The position numbers were made by a program, and so were the translations under genes. Under the pieces are notes generated by a model. That model was not told the DNA's origin. It worked only from the letters and a program-made list of their open reading frames with translations, and ran no database searches. Positions 48,711-58,671 of a stretch of DNA of 64,000 nt are shown here, one piece after another (position 1 is the stretch's first letter; every line of letters begins with the position of its first letter). The stretch is from Microbacterium aerolatum (lineage in GTDB: Bacteria; Actinomycetota; Actinomycetes; Actinomycetales; Microbacteriaceae): assembly GCF_007988825.1 (NCBI RefSeq), contig NZ_BJUW01000011.1:1-64000 (forward strand). Direction: 5' to 3'.

Positions 48711-49655
48711 ATGTCGAGCGACGAAACGCCGAATGTCCCCTCCCCTCGCAATTCCCGTGAGGCGGTTCGGGAGAAGGCCCAGCAGGTGCACGCCAAGCAG
48801 TCGAGGGCGCGCATCATGCGACGCGTCATCATCGGTGCCGTGGCGATCGTCGCCGTCGGCGCGATCGGCACTGCCGTGACCCTGGCGGTCACGTCCAGCG
48901 TGTCCGAGCCGTCCCTGGATCCGCAGGGTCTTGCCGGTGACGGCATCGAGGTCAACAGCATCTCCGACGGCGACATCGAGACCGTGCCGTCGACTCCTGC
49001 TCCGGATGAATCCGCCGCAGGGACCGAGGAGCCCGCCGAACCGACGCCGGATCCGACGGCAGCGCCCGCGGCCGACGTGCACGTCTACGTCGATTACCTC
49101 TCGCCGGGATCCGGTGAGTTCGAGCGCGCGAACAGCCGGCAGCTCGCCGGTTGGATCGACGAGAACGCGGCGACCGTGACCTATCACCCCGTGTCGATGC
49201 TCACGGCGAGCTCGAACGGCACCAAGTACTCGCTGCGTTCCGCCGCCGCGGCGGCCTGCGTCGCCACCCACTCACCGGACAAGTTCTACGCGTACAACCA
49301 CGAACTGCTCGTCGACCAGCCCGACGTCGACAGCAGCGGTCGCAGCGACGTCGAACTGGCCGACCTCGCGGTCGCGGTCGGTGTGGACACTCCGAAGGTG
49401 GTCCGCTCCTGCATCGAGGGCCAGGACTTCGTCACCTGGGCGAAGGAGGCCACCTCCCGCGCTCTTGCCGGTCCGCTCGACGGCTCGGATGACCTCGTGC
49501 TCACCAGCGCGCCGATGATCGTGGTCAACGGCGAGGTGTACGTCGGTGCACTCGACGACCCCGCCGAGTTCTCGCAGTTCGTGCTGACCGTCGCCAGCGA
49601 GACCGAGCCGACCGCCACGCCCACGCCGACGCCGACCGCGACGCCGACGCCGTAG
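48711..49655 (+). CDS. DsbA-like membrane-anchored protein lacking active-site cysteines
   Basis: The 314-residue protein has an N-terminal cytoplasmic region, one membrane helix (RVIIGAVAIVAVGAIGTAVTL), a Glu/Pro-rich linker, a thioredoxin/DsbA domain (about residues 122-290) and a TPT-rich tail. The site that should be CPxC reads YLSPGSGEFE (TCG and TCC codons), so both redox cysteines are serine. The remaining Cys lie in AAACVATHSPD and VVRSCIEGQD. It may be a scaffold or chaperone rather than a disulfide oxidase. AAGAGGAAC precedes the ATG. Confidence 0.82.
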   Translation: MSSDETPNVPSPRNSREAVREKAQQVHAKQSRARIMRRVIIGAVAIVAVGAIGTAVTLAVTSSVSEPSLDPQGLAGDGIEVNSISDGDIETVPSTPAPDESAAGTEEPAEPTPDPTAAPAADVHVYVDYLSPGSGEFERANSRQLAGWIDENAATVTYHPVSMLTASSNGTKYSLRSAAAAACVATHSPDKFYAYNHELLVDQPDVDSSGRSDVELADLAVAVGVDTPKVVRSCIEGQDFVTWAKEATSRALAGPLDGSDDLVLTSAPMIVVNGEVYVGALDDPAEFSQFVLTVASETEPTATPTPTPTATPTP

Positions 49656-49697
49656 TTTCCGACGCGTCCGCGCGGCTCGCTAAGCTGTAGGACGTTC

Positions 49698-49773
49698 GCC
49701 GACTTAGCTCAGCTGGTAGAGCACCTGTCTTGTAAACAGGATGTCACGGGTTCGAATCCCGTAGTCGGCTCCA
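49698..49773 (+). tRNA. tRNA-Thr (anticodon UGU)
   Basis: Acceptor GCCGACT/AGTCGGC, anticodon stem CCTGT/ACAGG with loop CTTGTAA (anticodon TGT), T arm CGGGTTCGAATCCCG, discriminator T and encoded CCA. It ends 4 bp from the stop of the kinase gene on the other strand. Confidence 0.94.
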
Positions 49774-49777
49774 CATT

Positions 49778-51055
49778 TCAGTCGTCCTTCTTGCCATTGT
49801 TCGACTTCTCGGAGTTGCCCGAGTTGTTGCCGGGACCCTTGTTGGGGTTGGCGACCTTGTCGGAATTGCCCTGATTGCTCTGCTCGTCATCGACGGTCGT
49901 CGTGTTCGTCGTCTCCTGTGGCGTCGACGCGTCGGGTTCGGGTTCGGTCTCGGCGTCGGCAGGTTCGGGCTGCGGGTCGAGGGAGACGAACGTCGCCACG
50001 CGCGCGGGGGAATCGTTCGGCGTGCCGGTCGCCCACATCCCGGTCAGGACGATGCTCGCCACGGCGAGGGCACCGGCGCCGGCGAGCATCCCGGCGCGGA
50101 TCCTGCGCCCCCGGCTGCGCGGCGCAGGGGACTCGGCGGTGTACGCCCTGGTTGCCGCAGTGGATTCGCCCGCGGCCGCCGCCGCTGCGGTGAGCGGTGC
50201 AGTCATCGGCGCAGTGCCCGCCTCGACACGCATTGCCGACACACTCTCCGCGACCTCCGCCGCTGTGGGACGTTCATCGGGTCGGGTGCGTGTCATCCGC
50301 GTGAGGAGATCCGTCCATTCGGATCCGAGGCCCTCGGGGATCTCGGGCGAGGCGGTCAGACGCCGCAGCGCCGTCTGCACCTGCCCTGCCACAGGGAATG
50401 CGGGCTGTCCGGTGAGCGCCTCGAGAAGCACCAGGCCCAACGAGTACACGTCCACCGCAGGGGTGAGTTCGGACGCCTCCACCTGTTCCGGAGCCATATA
50501 AGCAGCCGTGCCGATGGCGACGCCGGGAGACGTCAGGCGCGCATCATCGGGCCCGAATGCGATGCCGAAGTCGGTGAGCTTCGGAGTCCACGTGCCCGCG
50601 CGGCGCCCGGGCGCCAGCAGCACGTTCGAGGGCTTGACGTCACGATGGATGATCCCCGCCTCGTGGACGACCTCCAGCGCCTGGGCGAGGTTCAGCGCCA
50701 GGAGCGCCGCCTCCGTTCGCGACAGCGCACCGCGGGAGAGCCGGGTGGCGAGCGTCGGCCCGTCGACGTACTCCATCGCCAGATACCGCGGATGCTCCGG
50801 ATCCAGCCGTGCGTCGTAGAGGGTGACCAGCGCAGGATGGTTCAGGCTCGCGAGGACGGCGCTCTCGGTGCGCGCCCGGTCGGCGGATGCCGTCTGCTCA
50901 TCGGGCCCACGGAGCAGCTTGATCGCCACAGTCCGTCCGAGCACCATGTCTTCTGCGCGGTACACGGTGGCGGTTGCGCCGCGTCCGATGTGCTCGCCCA
51001 GGCTGTACCTGCCGTCGAGGACGGCCTCGGTCGGTTCGTCGCAGACCGTGTTCAT
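49778..51055 (-). CDS. Transmembrane Ser/Thr protein kinase
   Basis: This 425-residue kinase has an N-terminal Hanks-type domain: GRGATATVYRAED (P-loop), VAIKLLRG (Lys), IIHRDVKPSNVLLA (catalytic loop), LTDFGIAFG (metal Asp) and GTAAYMAPEQ. A membrane helix lies at about residues 320-345, followed by an acidic, Thr/Asn/Gly-rich extracellular tail without PASTA domains. It is a PknA/PknB-like signalling kinase with an unusual outer tail. ATG 51055 follows GGAGGATCG. It is flanked by tRNA-Thr. Confidence 0.92.
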   Translation of the reverse strand: MNTVCDEPTEAVLDGRYSLGEHIGRGATATVYRAEDMVLGRTVAIKLLRGPDEQTASADRARTESAVLASLNHPALVTLYDARLDPEHPRYLAMEYVDGPTLATRLSRGALSRTEAALLALNLAQALEVVHEAGIIHRDVKPSNVLLAPGRRAGTWTPKLTDFGIAFGPDDARLTSPGVAIGTAAYMAPEQVEASELTPAVDVYSLGLVLLEALTGQPAFPVAGQVQTALRRLTASPEIPEGLGSEWTDLLTRMTRTRPDERPTAAEVAESVSAMRVEAGTAPMTAPLTAAAAAAGESTAATRAYTAESPAPRSRGRRIRAGMLAGAGALAVASIVLTGMWATGTPNDSPARVATFVSLDPQPEPADAETEPEPDASTPQETTNTTTVDDEQSNQGNSDKVANPNKGPGNNSGNSEKSNNGKKDD

Positions 51056-51167
51056 TCGATCCTCCTGATGCGCGGGTCGGGAGCCCGCGGATCGGGATGA
51101 ATCTATGGCGCCGATCGGTTCGCGTCTGCGGCCTTGACCAACCGGCGCGAACGTGCAAGCCGGTGCG

Positions 51168-51470
51168 TCAGTTGGCGCTGCCCGGCCGGCGTCCGCGCCG
51201 CGGCCGGTTGTGCCATGCCTCGATCGCCTCGGGCGTGAGGTCATCGCGATCCCACAGGTAGCCCGAGACGTTGCCGATCGGATCGATGAACGCGTCGCTG
51301 GCCGCGGACGCCTCACCGGCATCCCGGCGGCGCATCGTCTGCCGCAGCGACACCGGCGTGACGCCGAGGAGGGCTGCGACTTCGTCGATCGTCGCGTACC
51401 GGGCGGCGAACCGCGACTCCGTGGTGCCGTCGCGCAGCGCGCGCGGACGTGCCTTCTTCTCGTCGGTCAT
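51168..51470 (-). CDS. Small helix-turn-helix-like protein
   Basis: The 100-residue basic protein contains YATIDEVAALLGVTPVSLRQTM, which looks like a helix-turn-helix, and a Trp/Arg-rich C-terminus. It resembles small MerR/excisionase-like DNA-binding proteins but has no clear family motif. It diverges from the tyrosine phosphatase gene. Function is unknown. Confidence 0.6.
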   Translation of the reverse strand: MTDEKKARPRALRDGTTESRFAARYATIDEVAALLGVTPVSLRQTMRRRDAGEASAASDAFIDPIGNVSGYLWDRDDLTPEAIEAWHNRPRRGRRPGSAN

Positions 51471-51562
51471 GCTCGCCTCCCACTCGTGCGCCCCACGATA
51501 GCCGACGCCCGTGCCGACGCGGATAGCATGGCGGCATCGACGACCTCGTCTCCCGCCTCGAC

Positions 51563-52267
51563 GTGCCGGGCACGCACAACTTCCGCGAGGTCGCCCCCGG
51601 GATGCTGACGCCCGGTCGCCTGTACCGGTCCGACGCGTTGCACCGGCTCACGCGCGACGGACGACGCACGCTGAAGGAACTCGGCATCGGGCAGGTCATC
51701 GATCTGCGCTCGGCGTTCGACCGCCGCATCGGCGGCCGAGACAGGCTGCGCGGCACGGGAGCCGCTTACCTCTCCGTCCCGATCGACGGCACCCCGCCCG
51801 ATCGCAGTCGCTTCGATCCGAACACGTTGACGCTGTTCGACGTGTATCGGGCCGTCCTGACCCGCCATCAGGAGCACCTCGGGCTCGTGATTCGCGCGAT
51901 CGCATCGGCGGATGGCGCCGTGGTGGTGCACTGCACCGCGGGCAAGGACCGCACCGGTCTGGTCGCGGCCCTGGTCCTCGCGGCGGTCGGCATCGAGCGG
52001 GACGTCATCGTCGCCGACTATGCCGCCACCGCGGCGAACCTGTCGGGGGAGTGGACCGAGCGGATGCTCCGCAAGGTGCGGCGCTTCCGCGTCCCGATCA
52101 CCGACAACCTGATCGAGATCCTCTCCGGGTCGCCGCCGGCGATGCTCATCGACACCTTCGACTGGCTCGACAGCGAGCACGGGGGAGTCCTGGCCTACCT
52201 CGAGGCGGCCGGGGTCGACGGAGCCGCTCGCGATCGCCTGCGGAGGTCACTGCTTCCGGCAGGCTGA
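51563..52267 (+). CDS. Tyrosine-protein phosphatase-like protein
   Basis: This 234-residue phosphatase has the P-loop HCTAGKDRTGL (Cys124) and the GTHNFREVAPGMLTPGRLYRSDAL entry typical of the bacterial dual-specificity/tyrosine phosphatase family. The listed GTG start removes residues that normally precede GTHNFR. An upstream ATC at 51536, in frame and exactly six bases after TAGCAT, is a possible real start (see findings). It faces the Ser/Thr kinase locus and may reverse its signals, but this is inference. Confidence 0.85.
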   Translation: MPGTHNFREVAPGMLTPGRLYRSDALHRLTRDGRRTLKELGIGQVIDLRSAFDRRIGGRDRLRGTGAAYLSVPIDGTPPDRSRFDPNTLTLFDVYRAVLTRHQEHLGLVIRAIASADGAVVVHCTAGKDRTGLVAALVLAAVGIERDVIVADYAATAANLSGEWTERMLRKVRRFRVPITDNLIEILSGSPPAMLIDTFDWLDSEHGGVLAYLEAAGVDGAARDRLRRSLLPAG

Positions 52268-52270
52268 CGG

Positions 52271-52936
52271 TCAGAACAGCTGATCCGCATCGCCCTTCGC
52301 CGCCGCATCCGTCTCGCGGGCGGTCGCCGTGACCCGCTCGTCGAGAGATGCCGCGGCCAGCAGCGCCTCGTCGATGATCTCGCGGTCGGCCTCGGCATTC
52401 AGCCAGTCGTGCGCGAACGCGGTCGGGATGAGGACCGGCATCCGATCATGGAGTTCGGCGAGGTGCTCGGGCGCTGGACGCATCACGATCGAGTAGCACG
52501 TGACCCATTCGCCATCGGGCGTGCGCCCGCGCTGGGCCACCGCCGCCATGCCGAACAGCACCCCCTTGCCGAGGGTGAACTCGTGCCAGACCCGCTCGGG
52601 CTTGCGCATCTCGAACCAGCCGGTCGTAGGGACGATCGCGCGCGTCCTGAGCCCGCCAGGACGCTGCTGCAGGCGCTCGGAGCGCGTGTTGATCGAGGGG
52701 AACTTCGCCGGCTGGCCGTCCACCAGGTAGCCCCACCAGGCGGCTTCCAGCGCCGCCTCCCCATCGCCGGAGACGATCAGCGGGTTGAGGTTGCGCAGGT
52801 TCTTCCCGGTCGGACGCAGCGTCTCGCCGTCGTTCTGCTGCGCCCAGTCGCGCAGCCCGGCGAGAATCTCGGCGTCGGCCTCGGCCAGCAGCTCGGCGTC
52901 GGTGAACCGGGGATCGAGTCCGTAGCTCGCGCACAT
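52271..52936 (-). CDS. SRAP (SOS response-associated) peptidase
   Basis: This 221-residue YedK/HMCES family protein has the catalytic Cys2 (MCASYG), NTRSE, the Glu in PTTGWFEM and the catalytic His in HDRMPVLI. SRAP proteins crosslink to abasic sites in single-stranded DNA. ATG 52936 has TACTCT on the minus strand exactly six bases upstream, so it is leaderless. Length is normal. Confidence 0.94.
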   Translation of the reverse strand: MCASYGLDPRFTDAELLAEADAEILAGLRDWAQQNDGETLRPTGKNLRNLNPLIVSGDGEAALEAAWWGYLVDGQPAKFPSINTRSERLQQRPGGLRTRAIVPTTGWFEMRKPERVWHEFTLGKGVLFGMAAVAQRGRTPDGEWVTCYSIVMRPAPEHLAELHDRMPVLIPTAFAHDWLNAEADREIIDEALLAAASLDERVTATARETDAAAKGDADQLF

Positions 52937-53003
52937 GCTCAGAGAGTACCGCCGGGCGCCGACATGCGCAGGAGGGGACCGCCTGCTCGGATAGTGTTCT
53001 CTG

Positions 53004-53945
53004 GTGACCCAGACGCGCCTGCCCGCCCCGGTCGCGCTGGGCGGCGCGGTCTCGATCGGCGCGATGACGGCGATCCAGGCCCGCATCAACGGTGTTCTCG
53101 GCGTCCGAATCGACGACGGCATCGTCGCCGGGCTCATCTCGTTCGGTGTCGGCCTGGTGATCCTCATCATCGTCACGGTCCTTCTTCCGTCGGCACGTGC
53201 CGGGGCCGGCCGGCTGTGGCACGGCGTGCGATCGCGCCGCATTCCGCCCTGGATGCTGCTCGGCGGCGCATGCGGAGCGCTCACGGTGTCCACGCAGGGA
53301 CTGACGGCAGGCGTGCTCGGCGTCTCGCTCTTCTCGGTCGGCGTCGTCGCGGGCCAGACCGTGAACGGCCTGCTGCTCGACCGGCTGGGCGTGGGGCCGG
53401 CTGGAGTCGTCGCGGTGACCCCGGGACGCGTGCTGGGCGGCGCGTTCGCGCTCGCCGCGGTCGCGATCTCGCTGAGCGGCGACGCCATCGCGACCACACC
53501 GCTGTGGCTGCTGCTGCTTCCGTTCGCCGCCGGGGTCGGCATCGCGTGGCAGTCCGCCGCTAACGGACGGCTGGCGCAGCGCGTGCAGTCACCCATGACG
53601 GCGACCCTGATGAGCTTCGTCGCCGGCACAGCGGTGCTCGCGGTCGCGGCGGCGATCAGCGTGGCTGTGGGCGGGATTCCGGCGGCGCTGCCGACCGAAC
53701 CGTGGGTGTATCTGGGCGGACTGCTCGGATTCGTCTACATCCTGCTCGGGGCGACGATCGTGGCGCACACGGGCGTGCTGCTGCTCGGACTCGGGTCTGT
53801 GCTCGGGCAGCTGCTGACCTCGGTCGTCATCGACCTGCTGTGGCCGGCGGCCTCGGTGCCTGCGGTGTGGCAGCTGCTGACGATGGTCGCGGTGGCCGTG
53901 GCATCCGTCCTTGTGGCGCTGCCGTGGCGGCGCCGGCGACGCTGA
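53004..53945 (+). CDS. DMT family transporter with two DUF606 repeats
   Basis: The 313-residue protein has about ten membrane helices and two DUF606 (YdcZ-like) halves: one from VALGGAVSIGAMTAIQARINGVL and another from LWLLLLPFAAGVGIAWQSAANG. It probably exports a small molecule or ion; the substrate is unknown. TAGTGT at 52992-52997 is six bases before the GTG. It diverges from the SRAP gene. Confidence 0.88.
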   Translation: MTQTRLPAPVALGGAVSIGAMTAIQARINGVLGVRIDDGIVAGLISFGVGLVILIIVTVLLPSARAGAGRLWHGVRSRRIPPWMLLGGACGALTVSTQGLTAGVLGVSLFSVGVVAGQTVNGLLLDRLGVGPAGVVAVTPGRVLGGAFALAAVAISLSGDAIATTPLWLLLLPFAAGVGIAWQSAANGRLAQRVQSPMTATLMSFVAGTAVLAVAAAISVAVGGIPAALPTEPWVYLGGLLGFVYILLGATIVAHTGVLLLGLGSVLGQLLTSVVIDLLWPAASVPAVWQLLTMVAVAVASVLVALPWRRRRR

Positions 53946-53951
53946 GGCCGG

Positions 53952-54494
53952 TCACTCCTCCGGCGGCATGCGGGTCAGCAGCGCTTCGGCATCGACCGCC
54001 TTGCGCCGGCTCGGCTTCTTGCCCGCGGGCTTGCCGCCCACGTAGAGCCAACCGAGCAGCTCTTCGCGCTTCTTCAGGCCGTGCGCCTTGGCGACCGCCT
54101 TGGTGCGGGTGTATCCGCCGGTGCGCCAGAACACACCCCAGCCGGCCTCATCCAGCAGCAGACTGAGCGTGTGCGCGACACCGGAGGCCACCGCCTCCTG
54201 CTCCCAGCGCGGCACCTTCCCGCTCTTGCGGAAGCTTGCGACGACGGCGATCAGCAGGGGAGCGCGCAGCGGCTTCGAGGACGGCTCTGACGAGCCGTCC
54301 GCCTTCGCGATCGCCTTCGCGAGTCGCAGACGGTCGTCGCCGCGCAGCTCGATAAGCCGCCATGGCCGCAGTGACGAATGGTCGGCGACGCGACCGGCCG
54401 CCGCCACCAGAGGCAGCAGCTCCTCATGCGTCGGCGCCTCGTCGGTGACCTTCGACCAAGACTGCCGCGCCAGCGCGGCGTCGAACGCGCTCAC
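53952..54494 (-). CDS. Nitroreductase-family flavoprotein
   Basis: The 180-residue protein has the nitroreductase fold: SWSKVTDEAPTHEELLPLVA, AGRVADHSSLRPWRLIELRG, and SLLLDEAGWGVFWRTGGYTR with the Gly-rich flavin loop. FMN would bind across the dimer. A late LYVGGKPAGKKPSRRK stretch is odd for the family. GTG 54494 is chosen by conservation; the frame extends upstream but without clear signals. It overlaps msrB's stop region by 5 bp. Confidence 0.85.
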   Translation of the reverse strand: MSAFDAALARQSWSKVTDEAPTHEELLPLVAAAGRVADHSSLRPWRLIELRGDDRLRLAKAIAKADGSSEPSSKPLRAPLLIAVVASFRKSGKVPRWEQEAVASGVAHTLSLLLDEAGWGVFWRTGGYTRTKAVAKAHGLKKREELLGWLYVGGKPAGKKPSRRKAVDAEALLTRMPPEE

Positions 54495-54499
54495 GCCGG

Positions 54500-54904
54500 T
54501 CAGTCTGCTTCGGGGGTGAAGTTCAGCGCCAGCGAGTTCATGCAGTAGCGGTCGCCGGTCGGCGTGCCGAAACCGTCGGGGAACACGTGGCCGAGGTGCG
54601 AGCCGCAGTTCGCGCAGCGGACCTCGGTGCGCTGCATGCCAAGGGTGTTGTCCTCGAGCAGCTGCACGGCATCCGGGCGGACCGACTCGTAGAAGCTCGG
54701 CCATCCGCATCCAGAATCGAACTTCGTGCCGCTCTTGAACAGCTCCGCGCCGCACGCGCCGCAGGTGTACAGGCCCGCGCGGGCCTCGTCGAGCAGCTCG
54801 CCCGTCCAGGCACGCTCGGTGGCTGCCTCGCGCAGCACCGCGAACTGCTCATCGCCGAGTTCCGCGCGCCACTGCTCGTCGGTCTTCTTCACGCTGTAGT
54901 CCAT
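54500..54904 (-). CDS. msrB: Peptide-methionine (R)-S-oxide reductase
   Basis: The 134-residue enzyme reduces methionine-R-sulfoxide. It has DEQWRAELGDEQFAVLREAA, the two zinc CxxC pairs (YTCGACGAELF, EVRCANCGSHLGHVF) and the catalytic Cys in GDRYCMNSLALNF. ATG 54904 follows CAGGAGGA. It lies just upstream of the nitroreductase gene, both having redox roles. Confidence 0.95.
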   Translation of the reverse strand: MDYSVKKTDEQWRAELGDEQFAVLREAATERAWTGELLDEARAGLYTCGACGAELFKSGTKFDSGCGWPSFYESVRPDAVQLLEDNTLGMQRTEVRCANCGSHLGHVFPDGFGTPTGDRYCMNSLALNFTPEAD

Positions 54905-54997
54905 CAGTCCTCCTGGCCGTTGTCGGGCGAAGCCTCTTCCATTCTCCACCGTGTGGAATGCACGCGGGTCATCATGACGTGAGGAGACAATGGACGC

Positions 54998-55990
54998 ATG
55001 ACGGATGCCGTGCGGGAACGCTACGACCGGTTCGCGACAGAGGAAGCACCCGGACGGTCGGCCGTGTACGAGGACTGGGCACGCGGCGTGGCATCCAATC
55101 CTGATGTCCAAGCGGTGCTCGCGCGGATTCCCGACACACGTCGGCAGCCGCCGCTCGTATTCGCGGTGACGCGGATGCTGGGGGCGCCGCTCGCGGGCTT
55201 CGCGCAGTGGCGCCAGTTCGTGCTCGCGCACGCGGACGCCGTCGTCGAGGAGTGCTCCCGGCGGCGCGTGCAGACCAACGAACCGCTCCGACTCGCGCCC
55301 CTGCTGCCGGTGCTCTCCGAGATCGACGGACCCATCGCGCTGCTCGAGATCGGAGCCTCAGGCGGACTGTGCCTCTATCCCGATCGCTATTCGTTCCGGT
55401 TCGTCGATGAGGACGGGACGCCGCGCACGCACCTCGACCCGGTGGGAGGAGCCTCGACGGTCGTTCTGACGAGCCGGGTGCGTGGCGCGGTGCCGCACGT
55501 GCGGATGCCGGAGATCGTGTGGCGGGCGGGCATCGACCTCGACCCGCTCGACGCCCGCGATCCGCGCGACAGGGCGTGGCTGCAGGGACTCGTGTGGCCG
55601 GGTGAGACCGGACGCGAGGAGCGGATCGCCGCGGCGCTCGACATCGTGGGCGCCGATCCGCCGCTGATGGTGCGCGGCGACGCCATCGAGAAGGTCGCAG
55701 AGGTCGCGGCATCCGCACCACGCGACGCCACGCTCGTGATCACGACGCCCGGAGTGCTCGCCCACATCCCGCGGGTGACGCGCGCTGCGCTCATCGACGC
55801 CGTGCGCGCGCTGCCCGCACGATGGATCACGATCGACCCGCCGGGGCTTCACGATGCCTGGCAGCCGCCGGTGGATGCCGCGACCTGGCCCGGCTTCGTC
55901 GTCGCGCTCGACGGTCAGGTGCGGGCGGCGGCGGACCCATTGGGGCGCTGGTGGGAGTGGCGCGTCGATTCGGGTCGCACCCGCGCATAA
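54998..55990 (+). CDS. DUF2332 domain protein
   Basis: The 330-residue protein is recognised by the DUF2332 pattern VRERYDRFATEEAPGRSAVY, LRLAPLLPVLSEI and IALLEIGASGGLCLYPDRYS. The Rossmann-like GASGGL and VITTPGVLAHIPR blocks suggest a methyltransferase-like fold. The function is unknown. GACAAT at 54986-54991 lies six bases before the ATG. Confidence 0.85.
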   Translation: MTDAVRERYDRFATEEAPGRSAVYEDWARGVASNPDVQAVLARIPDTRRQPPLVFAVTRMLGAPLAGFAQWRQFVLAHADAVVEECSRRRVQTNEPLRLAPLLPVLSEIDGPIALLEIGASGGLCLYPDRYSFRFVDEDGTPRTHLDPVGGASTVVLTSRVRGAVPHVRMPEIVWRAGIDLDPLDARDPRDRAWLQGLVWPGETGREERIAAALDIVGADPPLMVRGDAIEKVAEVAASAPRDATLVITTPGVLAHIPRVTRAALIDAVRALPARWITIDPPGLHDAWQPPVDAATWPGFVVALDGQVRAAADPLGRWWEWRVDSGRTRA

Positions 55991-55999
55991 CCTGGGGTC

Positions 56000-56257
56000 A
56001 TGCTCGGAGACCTCACCGATCGCGATCGCGCGATCCTCGCCCTGGAGGCGGCCTGGCCGCGCCACGGCGGAGCGAAGGAGGAGGCCATCCGCACCAAGTT
56101 GGGCATGAGCCCGGCCCGGTACTACCAGCTGCTGTGGCGGCTGATCGATACCGAGCAGGCACTGGAGCACGACCCGCTGCTGGTGCTCCGACTGCGGCGG
56201 CTCCGCGACAACCGGAGCGACAAGCGCGTTGCGCGGATGCGCGGGTTCGCCGGGTAA
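56000..56257 (+). CDS. DUF3263 protein
   Basis: This 85-residue helix-turn-helix-like protein matches DUF3263 (MLGDLTDRDRAILALEAAWP, GMSPARYYQLLWRLIDTEQA). It occurs in actinobacteria beside LytR_C and groEL, as here. TAACCT lies six bases before the ATG. Function is unknown, perhaps DNA binding. Confidence 0.88.
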   Translation: MLGDLTDRDRAILALEAAWPRHGGAKEEAIRTKLGMSPARYYQLLWRLIDTEQALEHDPLLVLRLRRLRDNRSDKRVARMRGFAG

Positions 56258-56266
56258 CATCGACGC

Positions 56267-56824
56267 GTGCCCCAGCCCGTCAGAGACCGCTTCGACGATA
56301 TCCGCCATACCTCCGGACGCATCGGCGCCCACCGCGCGGAGCAGCCCGGGATGAACGGCTGGGTCGTACTGCTGTGGTCGTTCGTCGCGGCACTCGTCCT
56401 CATCGTCGCCGGGATCTTCGTCGCCCTCGTGATGATGGGACGCATCACCCTGTTCCCCGCGGCGGAAGAGGTGATCACCCCCGCTCCGGTCGAGACCGGG
56501 ATCGTCGACACCAGCTATTCGGTGCTCGTGCTCAACGCCACACCGGAGGAGGGGCTCGACGTCCAGCTGCGCGACACCCTGATCAACGCGCAGTGGCCTG
56601 CCGACCTCATCAACTACGGCGACGCCGGCACACAGGATTTCGCTGAGACGACCGTCTACTACGTGTCGGAGGCGGATCAGGACGCCGCACTGGGACTGGC
56701 GAACCTGATCGGCGGAGCGCAGGTCGAGCAGAGCGATTTCTACGCCGACCCGAACGACCCGGAGCAGAAGCAGCTCGTCGTCATCATCGGACTCGACCGG
56801 GCGAGCGCCGCTCCCGCGGAATAG
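56267..56824 (+). CDS. LytR_C-domain membrane protein
   Basis: The 185-residue protein has a short cytoplasmic start, a membrane helix (GWVVLLWSFVAALVLIVAGI) and an outer LytR_C domain (TSYSVLVLNATPEEGLDVQL, VYYVSEADQDAALGLANLIG). This domain also follows LytR-CpsA-Psr enzymes that link glycopolymers to peptidoglycan, so a cell-wall role is likely. TAACAT lies six bases before the GTG start. It sits between DUF3263 and groEL. Confidence 0.86.
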   Translation: MPQPVRDRFDDIRHTSGRIGAHRAEQPGMNGWVVLLWSFVAALVLIVAGIFVALVMMGRITLFPAAEEVITPAPVETGIVDTSYSVLVLNATPEEGLDVQLRDTLINAQWPADLINYGDAGTQDFAETTVYYVSEADQDAALGLANLIGGAQVEQSDFYADPNDPEQKQLVVIIGLDRASAAPAE

Positions 56825-56839
56825 GCGGCATCCGGCGGC

Positions 56840-56868
56840 TTGCACTCGAAGGGGGCGAGTGCCAGAAT
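56840..56868 (+). promoter_or_regulatory. Primary-sigma promoter of groEL
   Basis: TTGCAC (56840-56845), 17-base spacer, CAGAAT (56863-56868). GCACTCG/CGAGTGC forms an extra small inverted repeat inside the spacer. Confidence 0.75.
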
Positions 56869-56873
56869 GGGCG

Positions 56874-56900
56874 TTAGCACTCTCTTACTGTGAGTGCTAA
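56874..56900 (+). promoter_or_regulatory. CIRCE operator (HrcA site) before groEL
   Basis: TTAGCACTC, nine bases, GAGTGCTAA: a perfect CIRCE inverted repeat just downstream of the -10, where HrcA would block transcription until heat shock. Confidence 0.95.
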
Positions 56901-58556
<1,656 letters not shown>

Positions 58557-58573
58557 GTCCAGATCCACATCGG

Positions 58574-58607
58574 GAAGGCCCTCGAACCGCAAGGTTCGGG
58601 GGCCTTC
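58574..58607 (+). terminator. groEL terminator hairpin
   Basis: GAAGGCCCTCGAACC (58574-58588) pairs with GGTTCGGGGGCCTTC (58593-58607) around GCAA, with one G-T pair. Confidence 0.85.
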
Positions 58608-58613
58608 CTCGTG

Positions 58614-58660
58614 CTTCGACAGGCTCAGCAGTCGGAATGCGGTCGCTGAGCCTGTCGAAG
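58614..58660. repeat. TTCGACAGGCTCAG-type inverted repeat
   Basis: CTTCGACAGGCTCAGC (58614-58629) is inverted as GCTGAGCCTGTCGAAG (58645-58660) around 15 bases. Similar TTCGACAGGCTCA repeats are known across actinobacterial genomes. It lies between groEL's terminator and the WXG100 gene. Confidence 0.8.
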
Positions 58661-58671
58661 CGTCCGCAACC

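Noticed and set aside
49610..49655. Short GACGCC tandem repeats
   Set aside because: They code for the Thr-Pro tail of the DsbA-like protein.
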